DNA from: Vogesella mureinivorans
GTDB taxonomy: Bacteria; Pseudomonadota; Gammaproteobacteria; Burkholderiales; Chromobacteriaceae
Assembly (NCBI RefSeq): GCF_007644035.1
Contig: NZ_VMTV02000791.1
Location: 124,001-188,000 of the forward strand
Direction of reading: 5' to 3'
Length of the DNA stretch: 64,000 bases
Shown here: positions 9,459 through 18,017 of the stretch, in pieces
Layout: each line of letters starts with the position of its first letter
Numbering within the stretch: the stretch's first letter is position 1
Program-made: the position numbers and the translations under genes
Notes under the pieces: generated by a model
Told to the model about the DNA's origin: nothing
What the model saw: the letters and a program-made list of their open reading frames with translations, nothing else
Databases searched by the model: none

Positions 9459-9482
9459 AACCCCTTCCCGCAGGAAGGGGTT
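9459..9482 (+). terminator. Terminator of the threonine operon
   Basis: Perfect 10-bp stem AACCCCTTCC / GGAAGGGGTT with a CGCA loop followed by TTTCTTTA, 21 bases after thrC. Confidence 0.92.
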
Positions 9483-9511
9483 TTTCTTTATGGCCAGGCA
9501 GCAAAGAAAAA

Positions 9512-9532
9512 GCCCGCCAGACAGCGGCGGGC
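9512..9532 (-). terminator. Terminator of the autotransporter esterase gene
   Basis: Stem GCCCGCC / GGCGGGC with a 7-base loop. An A-rich stretch on its left reads as a T-run on the minus strand. It lies just beyond the esterase stop and faces the thrC terminator. Confidence 0.8.
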
Positions 9533-9551
9533 GGGGTAAAGGTTGGCCGCA

Positions 9552-11645
9552 TCAGAAGCTGGCAGCCAGCCCCAGGTTGTAGCGGGTGCCATTGCCGCCT
9601 TTGTGGCCACTGCTGCCATTGGCCTGGATAAAGCCATGCATGCCTTTGCCTAGCGAAACGGTGGCGCCGGTTTGCCATTCTGCCCAGCTGCTATCTGGCT
9701 GGCTTCCGCTCACGGTGAACTCGCCCTGGGTGCCATATACGCCGCTATGCAAGGTGCGTGCTTCGTCGTTCTGCTCTTGTTTCAGGCTCAGCATCAGGTA
9801 GGGGGTGACCTGGCCCAGCGTGGCTTGTAGCTCCCAGCCGGCCTGCAGGATGGTGGAGTCCAGTACCTGTTTGCCAAAGCGCATGCTGGTGCTCTGGTTG
9901 CCTTGCTCGCTAAAGGCGGCCACCTGGCCGCGCTGCATGGCGATACCGGCAAACGGGCCGGTGCGCAGCATGCCCTGCTGCATGCGGTAGCCGGCAGTCA
10001 GGCGCAGGCTGTTGTGGTTGGCGCGGCTGCTGCCGGTTTCCTGGCGTTTGACGCTGCCTAGGTCGGCCACGCGGCGCGTATCGATATCGGCCACCCCCAG
10101 TGTGGCGTCGCCATCCAGCCACAGGGCGCCGCTGCGGTAGTTGGCGCTGGCGCTCATCAGGCTGTGCTGGCTGTCGTAGCTGCCCAGGCTGCCTACGCTG
10201 GTGTCCAGCTTGCCCTGGGTGAAGGCCACCCCTACGCTCAGCGATGGGGTGAACTGGTAATCCACGCCCACGGTCAGCAGCTCGCCCTTGGCTTGTTCAC
10301 CGTTGCGGCCAACGTCCTGCTTGCCACCGGTCACGCTGCTGAAGGCACCGACGGTACCCACGCCGCGTTGTTCGTGGTCCAGTGCCCGTGCTCGGGCATC
10401 CAGCGTGCTGCCCAGCCGGCTGCTGGCCGCTGCCGGGACATTAGCCAGCGCCTCGGCAAAGTAGGGGGCTTGTAGCAGGCTGGCAAAATAGTTGCCCAGC
10501 AGGACGTGTACGGTAGGCGTGGGGTGGCGGTCGTCGGCAAACAGGTAGTTCAGGGTACTGGACACGTTGGCGCTGGTGCAGACCAGCGACGAGGTGGTAC
10601 CGCAGGCCGGGCCGGTGACGTTATCAATGCCGTAGAGCGCCGGGTTGGCCAGCGCTTCGGCAAACAGCGCGTTCACGTTGGCGCGCACCACATTGGCCCC
10701 GCTGGCGGCTATGGCGCCATCAGCGGTGGTGTTGTACAGCGAGGAGAGGCTGTTCAGGCCGGTTTTGCTGGTGTTGTAGCCGTTGGTCACCTGCTGCAGG
10801 GTGGCAGTAAACACCGGGCCACTGGTGGCGCCGCTACTGAGGGCTGCCGCCAGTGTGGCCAGGGCTGTATTTTTCAGCGTGTCCTGCTCTGTGGCACTCG
10901 GTGTGGCAATGCTGCGCAGTACGTTGGCCACGGCGGTTTTCAGTGCGTTGGTTTGTGTGGCATTCAGGCTTTGTTGGGCCGCTATGGTGTCGATAACCGC
11001 ATACATGGCCGCGGGGGTATTGCCGAAAGCAGGCAGGTTGGGGGCGATAATCAGCTTGGCACCGGCATTGTTCAGCACACCTACCTGGGTGGCCAGGCTG
11101 TTGGCTGCCGCCGTGGCCACAGTAGCGGCATTGCTGCTGCCTGCGCCTGCTGCGGTAGGAATGTCGTTACCGCCGCTCCAGACAAAGTACACTGCATTCG
11201 GGTTGGCTTTGCCGCCGTTGGCGGACAGATAGTCTTGTATCTGGTCTGGCAAGTCACGTATATCCAGTAGCCCGGGACCGGCCGTTTGGGTGCTGCTGCT
11301 GTTAGGTAGCGTGGCACCCGTGGCGTAGCTTACCGACTGGGCACCGCCCTGGGCAAAGTTGTTGCCTGTCTTTTGTATAGCTGGGTCTGCATTATTTACT
11401 GAGACTGCGAATCCCAGCTTGCCTGCCAGAATATTGGCGTGGTTGGCCGCATTATTGGTGGTCCAGCGCGCATCGGATGGCAGGATGACGAAACCACCGG
11501 AACCATTCGGGATCGCCTGGCCACCAAAGGCACCGGTGTCGGTAAGGCTGTCACCAAAGAAATAGATATTGCTGTAGCTGGCGCCAGCAAAGGCGGCAGG
11601 GGAGAGCAGCGCGGCCATAACGGCGGCGCGGAGTGTCATGCGCAT
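9552..11645 (-). CDS. GDSL-family autotransporter esterase (EstA-like)
   Basis: A 697-residue outer-membrane autotransporter. A signal peptide (about residues 1-20, ending AAFAG) leads into a GDSL/SGNH esterase domain: block I FFGDSLTDTG (nucleophile Ser33), block III SGGND, block V DDRHPTP (catalytic Asp and His). The last ~280 residues alternate polar and hydrophobic residues and end in Phe (NLGLAASF), as a 12-strand beta-barrel translocator should. Family members (Pseudomonas EstA) display the esterase at the cell surface and affect rhamnolipid release and motility. GAGGAG 7 bases before the ATG at 11645 fixes the start. It is a single gene with its own terminator. Confidence 0.93.
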   Translation of the reverse strand: MRMTLRAAVMAALLSPAAFAGASYSNIYFFGDSLTDTGAFGGQAIPNGSGGFVILPSDARWTTNNAANHANILAGKLGFAVSVNNADPAIQKTGNNFAQGGAQSVSYATGATLPNSSSTQTAGPGLLDIRDLPDQIQDYLSANGGKANPNAVYFVWSGGNDIPTAAGAGSSNAATVATAAANSLATQVGVLNNAGAKLIIAPNLPAFGNTPAAMYAVIDTIAAQQSLNATQTNALKTAVANVLRSIATPSATEQDTLKNTALATLAAALSSGATSGPVFTATLQQVTNGYNTSKTGLNSLSSLYNTTADGAIAASGANVVRANVNALFAEALANPALYGIDNVTGPACGTTSSLVCTSANVSSTLNYLFADDRHPTPTVHVLLGNYFASLLQAPYFAEALANVPAAASSRLGSTLDARARALDHEQRGVGTVGAFSSVTGGKQDVGRNGEQAKGELLTVGVDYQFTPSLSVGVAFTQGKLDTSVGSLGSYDSQHSLMSASANYRSGALWLDGDATLGVADIDTRRVADLGSVKRQETGSSRANHNSLRLTAGYRMQQGMLRTGPFAGIAMQRGQVAAFSEQGNQSTSMRFGKQVLDSTILQAGWELQATLGQVTPYLMLSLKQEQNDEARTLHSGVYGTQGEFTVSGSQPDSSWAEWQTGATVSLGKGMHGFIQANGSSGHKGGNGTRYNLGLAASF

Positions 11646-11796
11646 GGTGAAGCTCCTCGTGTTGTGTCTGGCGTGTGGCCAGCGTGTGTTTTTATACTGT
11701 TTAGAGCATAAGCTCCTTTGTTGCGGCTGATTGAAACAATTGTTCGATAGGGCCGTGTTTGTCTATCTGCTGTTGTACTGGCGTTACAATCCGGAC

Positions 11797-12471
11797 ATGA
11801 ATCGACACACACTTCTTCTTTTGCCCGCTTGGCTGTTACTGGCGGCCAGCGTACTGGCCGCCGAAGTGCGGCTGCCAGAAAAAGCAGCAGCCACATTTTT
11901 GCAAGCGCATAAAGGTGAAGACGGCTACGCATACCGTCTGGCCTTGCCGCGGCAGAAGGCGCCCATGCCCAATTGCCCGCAAGATCTGCAAGTGGGCTGG
12001 CCTGCCGGCAGCACTGGCCCGCGCGGCTATCTGGAAGTGAGCTGCGCCGCATCCGGCTGGACCTTGCGCCTGCCCGTGCAAGCCAGCGAGCTGCCCATGG
12101 CGCTGGTCACGACACGCCTGGTGCGCAGTGGCGAGGTATTGCAAGCTGCGGATGTGCGCCTGGCTGCCATCAACCGCAACCAGGTGGCGCAAGGGCTGCG
12201 TGACCCGCAGCAAGTACTAGGCCGTATGGTAACGGCCACGGTGCCGGCCGGCACCGTACTGCAGGGCGGGCAGCTACGGGTGCCTTATGTTGTCAAAATG
12301 AATCAGCCTGTGCGCTTGCTGGCAAAGGGCGATGGTTTTGTGATTGGCAGCGATGGCACCGCACTGGGTAATGCTGGCGTGGGTGAGCGCGTGAATGTAC
12401 GCGCAGGAAACGGCAAGGTCGTGTCAGGGGTGGTAGAACAGGATGGCAGTGTTTCCGTACTGGTACCCTAA
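11797..12471 (+). CDS. flgA: Flagellar P-ring assembly chaperone FlgA
   Basis: A 224-residue protein with a signal peptide (MNRHTLLLLPAWLLLAASVLAA) and a C-terminal SAF domain (two-part motif VTTRLVRSGEVLQAADVRLA and VPAGTVLQGGQL). FlgA is the periplasmic chaperone for P-ring assembly of the flagellar basal body. I start it at the ATG at 11797, because the longer frame would add a non-signal N-terminus. It precedes flgM and flgN on the same strand, the standard flgA-flgM-flgN order. There is no clear Shine-Dalgarno sequence. Confidence 0.92.
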   Translation: MNRHTLLLLPAWLLLAASVLAAEVRLPEKAAATFLQAHKGEDGYAYRLALPRQKAPMPNCPQDLQVGWPAGSTGPRGYLEVSCAASGWTLRLPVQASELPMALVTTRLVRSGEVLQAADVRLAAINRNQVAQGLRDPQQVLGRMVTATVPAGTVLQGGQLRVPYVVKMNQPVRLLAKGDGFVIGSDGTALGNAGVGERVNVRAGNGKVVSGVVEQDGSVSVLVP

Positions 12472-12479
12472 AAAAAGCG

Positions 12480-12506
12480 TCAAGTTTCGGATTTTTCGGG
12501 CGATAA
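12480..12506 (+). promoter_or_regulatory. Sigma-28 (FliA) promoter of flgM
   Basis: TCAAGTTT, 11 bases, GGCGATAA. This matches the FliA consensus TAAAGTTT-N11-GCCGATAA with one mismatch in each half and exact spacing. It sits 9 bases after the flgA stop and 36 bases before the flgM ATG, so flgM (with flgN) can be transcribed as a late flagellar gene independently of flgA. Confidence 0.9.
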
Positions 12507-12541
12507 TAGAAATAACCGATAAAAAGCAGTGCAGGTAAATC

Positions 12542-12844
12542 ATGAAAATCGACAACTCAGGCAAGGTCGCAGCCAGCTACACCGCACCAAGCCGTACCAG
12601 CCCGAAAGAAAGCGATGCAAGTGCCAAGGCATCTTCGCGTGCCGATGGCGGTGAAAGCGTTGCGATCAACCCGTTTGCCAGCCGCCTGCAGGGCATGGAG
12701 CAAGCTGCAGCTGCAGCGCCTGCTTTCGATGCAGACAAAGTGGCCTCGATCAAGGCTGCCATTGCCGCCGGCGAGTTCAAGATCAACCCGGGTGCCATCG
12801 CCGACAGCCTGATTGCTTCTGCACAGGAGCTGCTGGCGCGGTAA
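12542..12844 (+). CDS. flgM: Anti-sigma-28 factor FlgM
   Basis: A 100-residue protein matching FlgM in length and layout. The N-terminus is disordered and Ser/Ala-rich (needed for secretion through the basal body). The C-terminal half, FDADKVASIKAAIAAGEFKINPGAIADSLIASAQELL, is the FliA-binding segment. FlgM holds FliA inactive until the hook is complete, then is exported. The sigma-28 promoter upstream gives the familiar autoregulatory loop. The ribosome binding site is modest (GCAGG). Confidence 0.95.
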   Translation: MKIDNSGKVAASYTAPSRTSPKESDASAKASSRADGGESVAINPFASRLQGMEQAAAAAPAFDADKVASIKAAIAAGEFKINPGAIADSLIASAQELLAR

Positions 12845-12873
12845 ACTGCCTGTCAAGGCTGATAACCGGATAG

Positions 12874-13344
12874 ATGCAAATGGATGTAGCAGTATTCTTG
12901 GCCTCGTGCCAGTCTGAAATGGCCTTGCTGGAAACGCTGCAGCTAACCCTGCAGCAGGAACAGCAGGCCATTTTGCGTATGGATGCTTTTCAGATAGAAG
13001 AGCTGGCGCAGCAAAAAATGCAGCAGCTCACACAGCTGTCTGCGCTGCGTGCACAGCGCCTGGCGCTGCAGCAGGCTGCGGGTATCGCACAGCAGGACGA
13101 CTGGCTGCCATGGTTGCAGCAGGCCCCGGATGACGTGCAGCAATGCTGGCAGTCGCTGGAGCTGGCACTGTTACGCCTGAAAGCGCTAAACGATCTGAAT
13201 GCCGGCATGGCTGACGAACGCATGCGTTTTGCTACTGCTGTTATCGATACCTTGCGTGGTGCCATGCAAGGCGTGGATGGCTATGGCCGCCACGGTACCC
13301 TGTCCTCCGGTGTAGGTGGCTCCCGCCGCCTGGGTTCTGCCTGA
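12874..13344 (+). CDS. flgN: Flagellar export chaperone FlgN
   Basis: A 156-residue helical, Gln/Leu-rich protein typical of FlgN, which chaperones the hook-filament junction proteins FlgK and FlgL to the export gate. Long heptad-like stretches fill residues 20-70. The C-terminal tail is Gly/Ser/Arg-rich (GYGRHGTLSSGVGGSRRLG), common in FlgN and likely disordered. It starts 29 bases after flgM. ATG 12874 or ATG 12880 are both possible starts. Confidence 0.9.
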   Translation: MQMDVAVFLASCQSEMALLETLQLTLQQEQQAILRMDAFQIEELAQQKMQQLTQLSALRAQRLALQQAAGIAQQDDWLPWLQQAPDDVQQCWQSLELALLRLKALNDLNAGMADERMRFATAVIDTLRGAMQGVDGYGRHGTLSSGVGGSRRLGSA

Positions 13345-13419
13345 GCGCCGCCGCCCGCCTGATGACGGTTTTGTGGTATCTTCCACCGCGGGCCACAACC
13401 AATTCCTTTCCGCAGACCC

Positions 13420-14337
13420 ATGACCCTGATTTCACTTATCGCCGCGCTGGTTCTGGAGCAATTCCGCCCCTTGGGCAACCGCAACCGGGTACTGTTGCTG
13501 TTCATTCGTTACGCCAACCATCTGGAGCGTACCTTGAATGCAGGCTACAACCGCCATGGTGTGTTGGCCTGGCTGGCAGCCATGGTGCCCGTACTGCTGC
13601 TGGCAGGCGGGGGGTTCTACCTGCTGTGTGCCATTAGCCCGGTGCTGGGTTTTGTCTGGAATGTGCTGGTGCTGTACCTGACCATGGGCTTTCGCCATTT
13701 TTCCAGCTATTTCTCGGAGATTTCCCTGGCGCTGAATGATGGCCAGGAGCTGGAAGCCAAGCAGGCGCTGGCTAGCTGGACTAATCAGCCCACTGCCGAG
13801 CTGAGTATCGGCGAGGTGTCTCGCCTGGCGATAGAGCAGGGCGTGGTCGATAGCTACCGCCACGTGTTTGGTACCATGTTCTGGTTTGTGTTGTTGCCCG
13901 GCCCCACAGGGGCTGTGCTGTACCGTTTTACCCAGCTGCTGGCCCAGAAATGGGGTGACCGTGCTGCCGACGACCTGTTTGGCCGCTTTGCCAGCCGTGC
14001 CGGTGAATGGCTGGACTGGCTGCCGGTACGCCTGACCGCGGCCAGCTTTGCCGTGATGGGTGACTTCGAGGACGCCGTTTACTGCTGGCGCTCGCAGGCC
14101 CGTACCTGGGGTAACTACGCTACCGGCATCCTGCTGGCATCGGCTGCCGGTGCGCTGGGTGTCAAGCTGGGTGACCCGCTGCGCCAGAACTACACCATCA
14201 ATTTCCGCCCCGAACTGGGTGTGGGTGATGAAGCCGACCCGCAATACCTGAAGAGTGCCGTGGGTCTGGTATGGCGCACGGTGCTGCTGTGGCTGTTCGT
14301 GATTCTGCTGATCAGTGTGGTCAGCCTGTTCGGCTAG
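13420..14337 (+). CDS. CobD/CbiB-family integral membrane protein
   Basis: A 305-residue membrane protein of the CobD/CbiB superfamily, with an N-terminal helix (MTLISLIAALVLEQFRPLG), a hairpin of two helices (residues 45-95), a central soluble part and a C-terminal helix (VLLWLFVILLISVVSLFG). The segment ERTLNAGYNRHGVLAWL and the later RHFSSYFSEI match the form common in Betaproteobacteria, where no cobalamin genes are nearby. True CbiB attaches aminopropanol to cobyric acid; this shorter relative lies next to flagellar and helicase genes, so I would not assign that reaction. Confidence 0.8.
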   Translation: MTLISLIAALVLEQFRPLGNRNRVLLLFIRYANHLERTLNAGYNRHGVLAWLAAMVPVLLLAGGGFYLLCAISPVLGFVWNVLVLYLTMGFRHFSSYFSEISLALNDGQELEAKQALASWTNQPTAELSIGEVSRLAIEQGVVDSYRHVFGTMFWFVLLPGPTGAVLYRFTQLLAQKWGDRAADDLFGRFASRAGEWLDWLPVRLTAASFAVMGDFEDAVYCWRSQARTWGNYATGILLASAAGALGVKLGDPLRQNYTINFRPELGVGDEADPQYLKSAVGLVWRTVLLWLFVILLISVVSLFG

Positions 14338-14352
14338 TGCCGGACGCATGAT

Positions 14353-14375
14353 GCGCCGCCAGGCACTGGCGGCGC
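14353..14375 (+). terminator. Terminator after the CobD/CbiB-family gene
   Basis: Perfect 10-bp stem GCGCCGCCAG / CTGGCGGCGC with a GCA loop, followed after 5 bases by TTTTT. Confidence 0.85.
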
Positions 14376-14442
14376 TTCGCTTTTTAATCGTTCATAAACG
14401 GCTTTGCCCAATGAAGCGGGCAAGGCTGATGGAGTTCCTGAC

Positions 14443-15951
14443 ATGTCGTTTGCCGAGCTAGGCCTGGCACCTGAAATCCTGCGTGCCATCGACGAAATGG
14501 GGTACTCGGAAGCTACCCCCATCCAGACCAAGGCCATTCCGCTGGTACTGTCCGGCCGTGATCTGCTGGCTGCCGCGCAAACCGGTACCGGCAAGACTGC
14601 CGCTTTTCTGCTGCCTATCCTGGAGCGTTTGAAAAAGTTTGCCAATCCCAGCGTCTCGCCGGCCATGCACCCGGTGCGTGCGCTGATCCTGTCGCCCACG
14701 CGCGAGCTGGCCGACCAGATCGGCGTGAATGCCAAGGCGTATACCAAATACCTGCCCCTGCGCACGACTACCGTGTACGGTGGCATGAATATGGACCCGC
14801 AGGTCGCCGAGCTGCGCCGTGGTATCGAAATCGTTATCGCCACCCCGGGCCGCCTGCTGGACCACATCCAGCAGAAAACCATCCAGCTGAACAAGGTAGA
14901 CGTGCTGGTGCTGGACGAAGCCGACCGCATGCTGGACATGGGCTTTATCCAGGACATCCGCAAGATCATGTCGCTGCTGCCCAAAGAGCGCCAGACCCTG
15001 CTGTTCTCGGCCACCTTTGCGCCCGAGATCAAAAGGTTGGCCGCAGACTTCATGCGCGACCCGCAAACGGTAGAAGTGGCGCGCCAGAACTCGACCAACG
15101 CCCAGGTCGAGCAGCTGGTCTTTGCCGTAGACGGCTTCCGCAAGCGCGCTTTGCTGTCCTACCTGATTCGCCAGCGCGAAATGAGCCAGGTCATCGTATT
15201 CTGCAAGACCAAAATCTCGGCCGACCAGCTGTCGCGTGACCTCAAGCGCGATGGCCACGCAGCCGAAGCCATCCACGGCGACAAGGCGCAAAGTGCCCGC
15301 CTGGAAACACTGGAGCGTTTCAAGAGCGGTGATGTGAAGGTACTGGTGGCCACCGACGTGGCGGCCCGTGGCCTGGATATTTCCGAGCTGCCTTTCGTGG
15401 TGAACTACGAAATGCCCAACTCGCCGGAAGACTACGTGCACCGTATTGGCCGTACCGGCCGTGCTGGTGCGTCTGGCGTAGCGATCTCGCTGATGAGCCC
15501 GGACGAAACCCGCCAGCACGAGTCGATCGAAAAGCTCACCAAGCAAACCCTGACGCCGCTGCCATTGCCAGAGGGCTTTGGTGGCCGCCCGCCGCGTGAC
15601 GAGGCCGACAGCGCACCGCGCCGCGAGCGTAGCGAACGCCCGGAGCGTACCGACCGCGCAGAGCGCCCGGAGCGTACCGATCGCGCAGACCGTACCGAGC
15701 GCACCGACCGTCCGGACGCCCCGCGCCGCAGTGAGCGTACCGAGCGTGGCGAGCGTAGCCCGTCGCTGTTTGGCGACAAGCCACGCCGCGAGAGCCGCCA
15801 TGCAGCGGATAGCCGTGAGCCACGCGACACGCACGACGAAGGCGAAGGCCGCAAAACGGTGAAGCTGGGCATTGGCGGGCGCATTCTGCCGCAACGCCAG
15901 CGCGAAGTGCCGGCGCTGCTGCTGCCACCGCGTTACAAGGTAGAGCGCTGA
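14443..15951 (+). CDS. DEAD-box RNA helicase, RhlE-like
   Basis: A 502-residue ATP-dependent RNA helicase with the Q-motif region (GYSEATPIQTKAIP), Walker A AQTGTGKT, PTRELADQ, DEAD box VLDEADRMLDMGF, SAT (LLFSATF), and domain-2 motifs VATDVAARGLDI and HRIGRTGRAG. The order and length match RhlE. After about residue 385 a low-complexity tail follows, rich in Arg, Glu, Asp and Thr, with an imperfect ERTDR/ERPERT repeat; such tails bind RNA or ribosomes. I start it at ATG 14443 (GGAG 8 bases upstream); a TTG at 14404 would add 13 residues without homology. Confidence 0.93.
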   Translation: MSFAELGLAPEILRAIDEMGYSEATPIQTKAIPLVLSGRDLLAAAQTGTGKTAAFLLPILERLKKFANPSVSPAMHPVRALILSPTRELADQIGVNAKAYTKYLPLRTTTVYGGMNMDPQVAELRRGIEIVIATPGRLLDHIQQKTIQLNKVDVLVLDEADRMLDMGFIQDIRKIMSLLPKERQTLLFSATFAPEIKRLAADFMRDPQTVEVARQNSTNAQVEQLVFAVDGFRKRALLSYLIRQREMSQVIVFCKTKISADQLSRDLKRDGHAAEAIHGDKAQSARLETLERFKSGDVKVLVATDVAARGLDISELPFVVNYEMPNSPEDYVHRIGRTGRAGASGVAISLMSPDETRQHESIEKLTKQTLTPLPLPEGFGGRPPRDEADSAPRRERSERPERTDRAERPERTDRADRTERTDRPDAPRRSERTERGERSPSLFGDKPRRESRHAADSREPRDTHDEGEGRKTVKLGIGGRILPQRQREVPALLLPPRYKVER

Positions 15952-15969
15952 GCCGTTGGCGCAATCATG

Positions 15970-15993
15970 AAAAGCCACCGCAAGGTGGCTTTT
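15970..15993 (+). terminator. Terminator of the DEAD-box helicase gene
   Basis: Stem AAAAGCCACC / GGTGGCTTTT with a GCAA loop and a T-run, 18 bases after the stop. Confidence 0.93.
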
Positions 15994-16000
15994 TTGCGTC

Positions 16001-16020
16001 TGCGGCCAACGTTGGCCGCA
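16001..16020. repeat. Perfect 20-bp palindrome made of two abutting 10-mers
   Basis: TGCGGCCAACGTTGGCCGCA, i.e. the dispersed motif followed at once by its reverse complement. It lies between two convergent terminators (helicase on the left, lut operon on the right). Confidence 0.95.
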
Positions 16021-16026
16021 AAAAAA

Positions 16027-16043
16027 GCGGCCACGCGGGCCGC
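16027..16043 (-). terminator. Terminator of the lut operon
   Basis: Stem GCGGCC / GGCCGC with a 5-base loop. An A7 run to the left is a T-run for minus-strand transcription. It lies 26 bases after the lutC stop. Confidence 0.75.
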
Positions 16044-16068
16044 TAAAGGAAGCAACAACTTACTGCAA

Positions 16069-16635
16069 TCAGACAAAGATCACCAGCGCGGCCATGGCGC
16101 CGTGTGCGCCCATTACCAGGCTTTGTTCGATATCGGCGGTGCGCGAGCTGCCGCTGATGAAGCCGCCAAAACCCTGTTCGCGGATGGCGATGCGGCGGTA
16201 GGCGTCGCGCATGGTGTCCACGATGGCATCGCGCGGCACCACCAGCACCAGCTTCTGGGTCAGGAAGTAGATCGAGCGCCACTGGTTGTCGGCGTGGCTT
16301 ACCCATACGGCAGCGCTTTCGGCTACAGCCAGCTCGCCAGGTACGATGGCCACGTCTACGTCGTGCCAGGCGTGCGGGCTGGGGCTTTCCTCGTGGCCGG
16401 CTACCGTCAGGTCTACCAGGCGGCCGTGTTGCGGCCAACGTTGCTGTACCACGCTCAATACGCTGTCGCCGTCGGCCAGCTGCACGGCGTCGCCGCCCAG
16501 GTTGCGCACCAGGGTGCGGAAGGCGTCGAACTTGTCGTCAAAGGTGATAAACGGCACCGCGTCGATATCCGGTAGCGCCGGGCCTTGCGGGCGGTTCTGG
16601 CGCAGCCGCGCCAGGATTTTTGCTTGGCTGCTCAT
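16069..16635 (-). CDS. lutC: Lactate utilisation protein LutC
   Basis: A 188-residue LutC/YkgG-domain protein, third gene of the lutABC operon for oxidising L-lactate to pyruvate. It contains the family segments VAIVPGELAVAESAAVW and GFGGFISGSSRTADIEQSLVMGAHG. Its ATG at 16635 overlaps the lutB stop (ATGA), so the two are translationally coupled. LutC is needed with LutA and LutB for activity; its individual role is not settled. Confidence 0.92.
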   Translation of the reverse strand: MSSQAKILARLRQNRPQGPALPDIDAVPFITFDDKFDAFRTLVRNLGGDAVQLADGDSVLSVVQQRWPQHGRLVDLTVAGHEESPSPHAWHDVDVAIVPGELAVAESAAVWVSHADNQWRSIYFLTQKLVLVVPRDAIVDTMRDAYRRIAIREQGFGGFISGSSRTADIEQSLVMGAHGAMAALVIFV

Positions 16636-18017
16636 GCTTTTTTGTCCTTCTGGCGGGCTTGCCACATTTCCTTGAAGCTCTGCTCCGGCATCTCCGGCAG
16701 GGCGCGGCCGGGGCGCGACCACGCACTGTGGCGGGTCAGGCTTTCCGGCACGATGGGTACTACCTTGCGCATGACCTTGCCGCCGCCATCCATCAACGAC
16801 GGGTGCTGGGTGAGGAAGCGCATGGCCAGCAGGCCCATTTTCTTGGCCGGTTTCAGCGTGCCGGCGTCGAAGGCGCGTTTGCGCTGCAGTACCAGCTGTT
16901 CGTGCAGGTTGATCTTGACCGGGCATACATTGCTGCACGAACCACAGGTGGTGCAGGCAAAGGCCATGCTGCCGTGCTTTTTGATGTCGCGGCTGGGGCC
17001 CAGGGTAGAGCCGATGGGGCCGGGGATGATGTAGCTATAGCTGTGGCCGGTACTGCGGCGGTACACCGGGCAGGTGTTCATGCAGGCGCCGCAGCGGATG
17101 CAGCGCAGGCTTTGGTAGAAGTCGTCGTTGCCCAGGATGTCGCTACGGCCGTTGTCCACGATCACGATGTGCATCTGGCCACCGGGGCGCGCACGGTGAA
17201 AGTGCGAGGTGTAGGTGGTGATGGGCGAGCCGATGGCCGAGCGCGCCAGCAGGCGGGTAAACACGCCCAGGTGTTCCAGCCGCGGAATGATTTTTTCCAG
17301 GCCCATGCTGGCGATATGGATGGGCGGCAGGGCGGTGCCCAGGTCGGCGTTGCCTTCGTTGGTGCACACCACCACGCCACCGGTTTCGGCGATGGCGAAG
17401 TTCACGCCGGTCAGGCCGGCGTCGGCGGTCAGAAAGTGCTCGCGCAGGTTCGCGCGTGCGGCATGGGTCAGGTAGGTGGGGTCGTTATTGCCCGCCTCGG
17501 TGCCCAGCTCGCGGTGGAACAGCTCGGAGATCTGTTCTTTTTTCAGGTGGATGGCCGGCATCACGATGTGGCTGGGTGGCTCCTGGCGCAGCTGTACGAT
17601 GCGCTCGCCCAGGTCGGTATCGATCACTTCGATGCCGTGCTGTTCCAGGTAGGGGTTCAGCCCGCACTCTTCGGTGAGCATGGACTTCGACTTCACCAGC
17701 TTCTTGACGCCCCCTGCGGCCAGGATGCCGTGCACGATGCGGTTATGCTCGTCGGCGTCGGCTGCCCAGTGCACGGTGACGCCGTTCTTTTCGGCATTGG
17801 CCTGGAACTGCAGCAGGTAGTCGTCCAGCCGCGACAGCGTATGCGCCTTGATCTGCTGTGCCAGCTCGCGCAGCTGTTCCCATTCCGGCAGCTGCTTGGC
17901 CTGCATGTCGCGCTTCTGGCGTACCCACCAGATGGCGCTATCGTGCCAGCGCGCTTGTTCGCGGTCTTGCAGGAAGGCGGCGGCGGCTTCGGCGTGGTGG
18001 ATGTTGTCGTTCTTCAT
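16632..18017 (-). CDS. lutB: Lactate utilisation iron-sulfur protein LutB
   Basis: A 461-residue protein with an N-terminal LUD (LutB/YkgF) domain and a C-terminal pair of [4Fe-4S] ferredoxin motifs, CIRCGACMNTCP and CTTCGSCSNVCP. It is the electron-transfer core of the LutABC lactate dehydrogenase. I start it at ATG 18017 (MKNDNIHHAE), whose first bases overlap the lutA stop (ATGA). A longer frame to 18236 lies within lutA and is not used. Length is normal for the family. Confidence 0.95.
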   Translation of the reverse strand: MKNDNIHHAEAAAAFLQDREQARWHDSAIWWVRQKRDMQAKQLPEWEQLRELAQQIKAHTLSRLDDYLLQFQANAEKNGVTVHWAADADEHNRIVHGILAAGGVKKLVKSKSMLTEECGLNPYLEQHGIEVIDTDLGERIVQLRQEPPSHIVMPAIHLKKEQISELFHRELGTEAGNNDPTYLTHAARANLREHFLTADAGLTGVNFAIAETGGVVVCTNEGNADLGTALPPIHIASMGLEKIIPRLEHLGVFTRLLARSAIGSPITTYTSHFHRARPGGQMHIVIVDNGRSDILGNDDFYQSLRCIRCGACMNTCPVYRRSTGHSYSYIIPGPIGSTLGPSRDIKKHGSMAFACTTCGSCSNVCPVKINLHEQLVLQRKRAFDAGTLKPAKKMGLLAMRFLTQHPSLMDGGGKVMRKVVPIVPESLTRHSAWSRPGRALPEMPEQSFKEMWQARQKDKKA

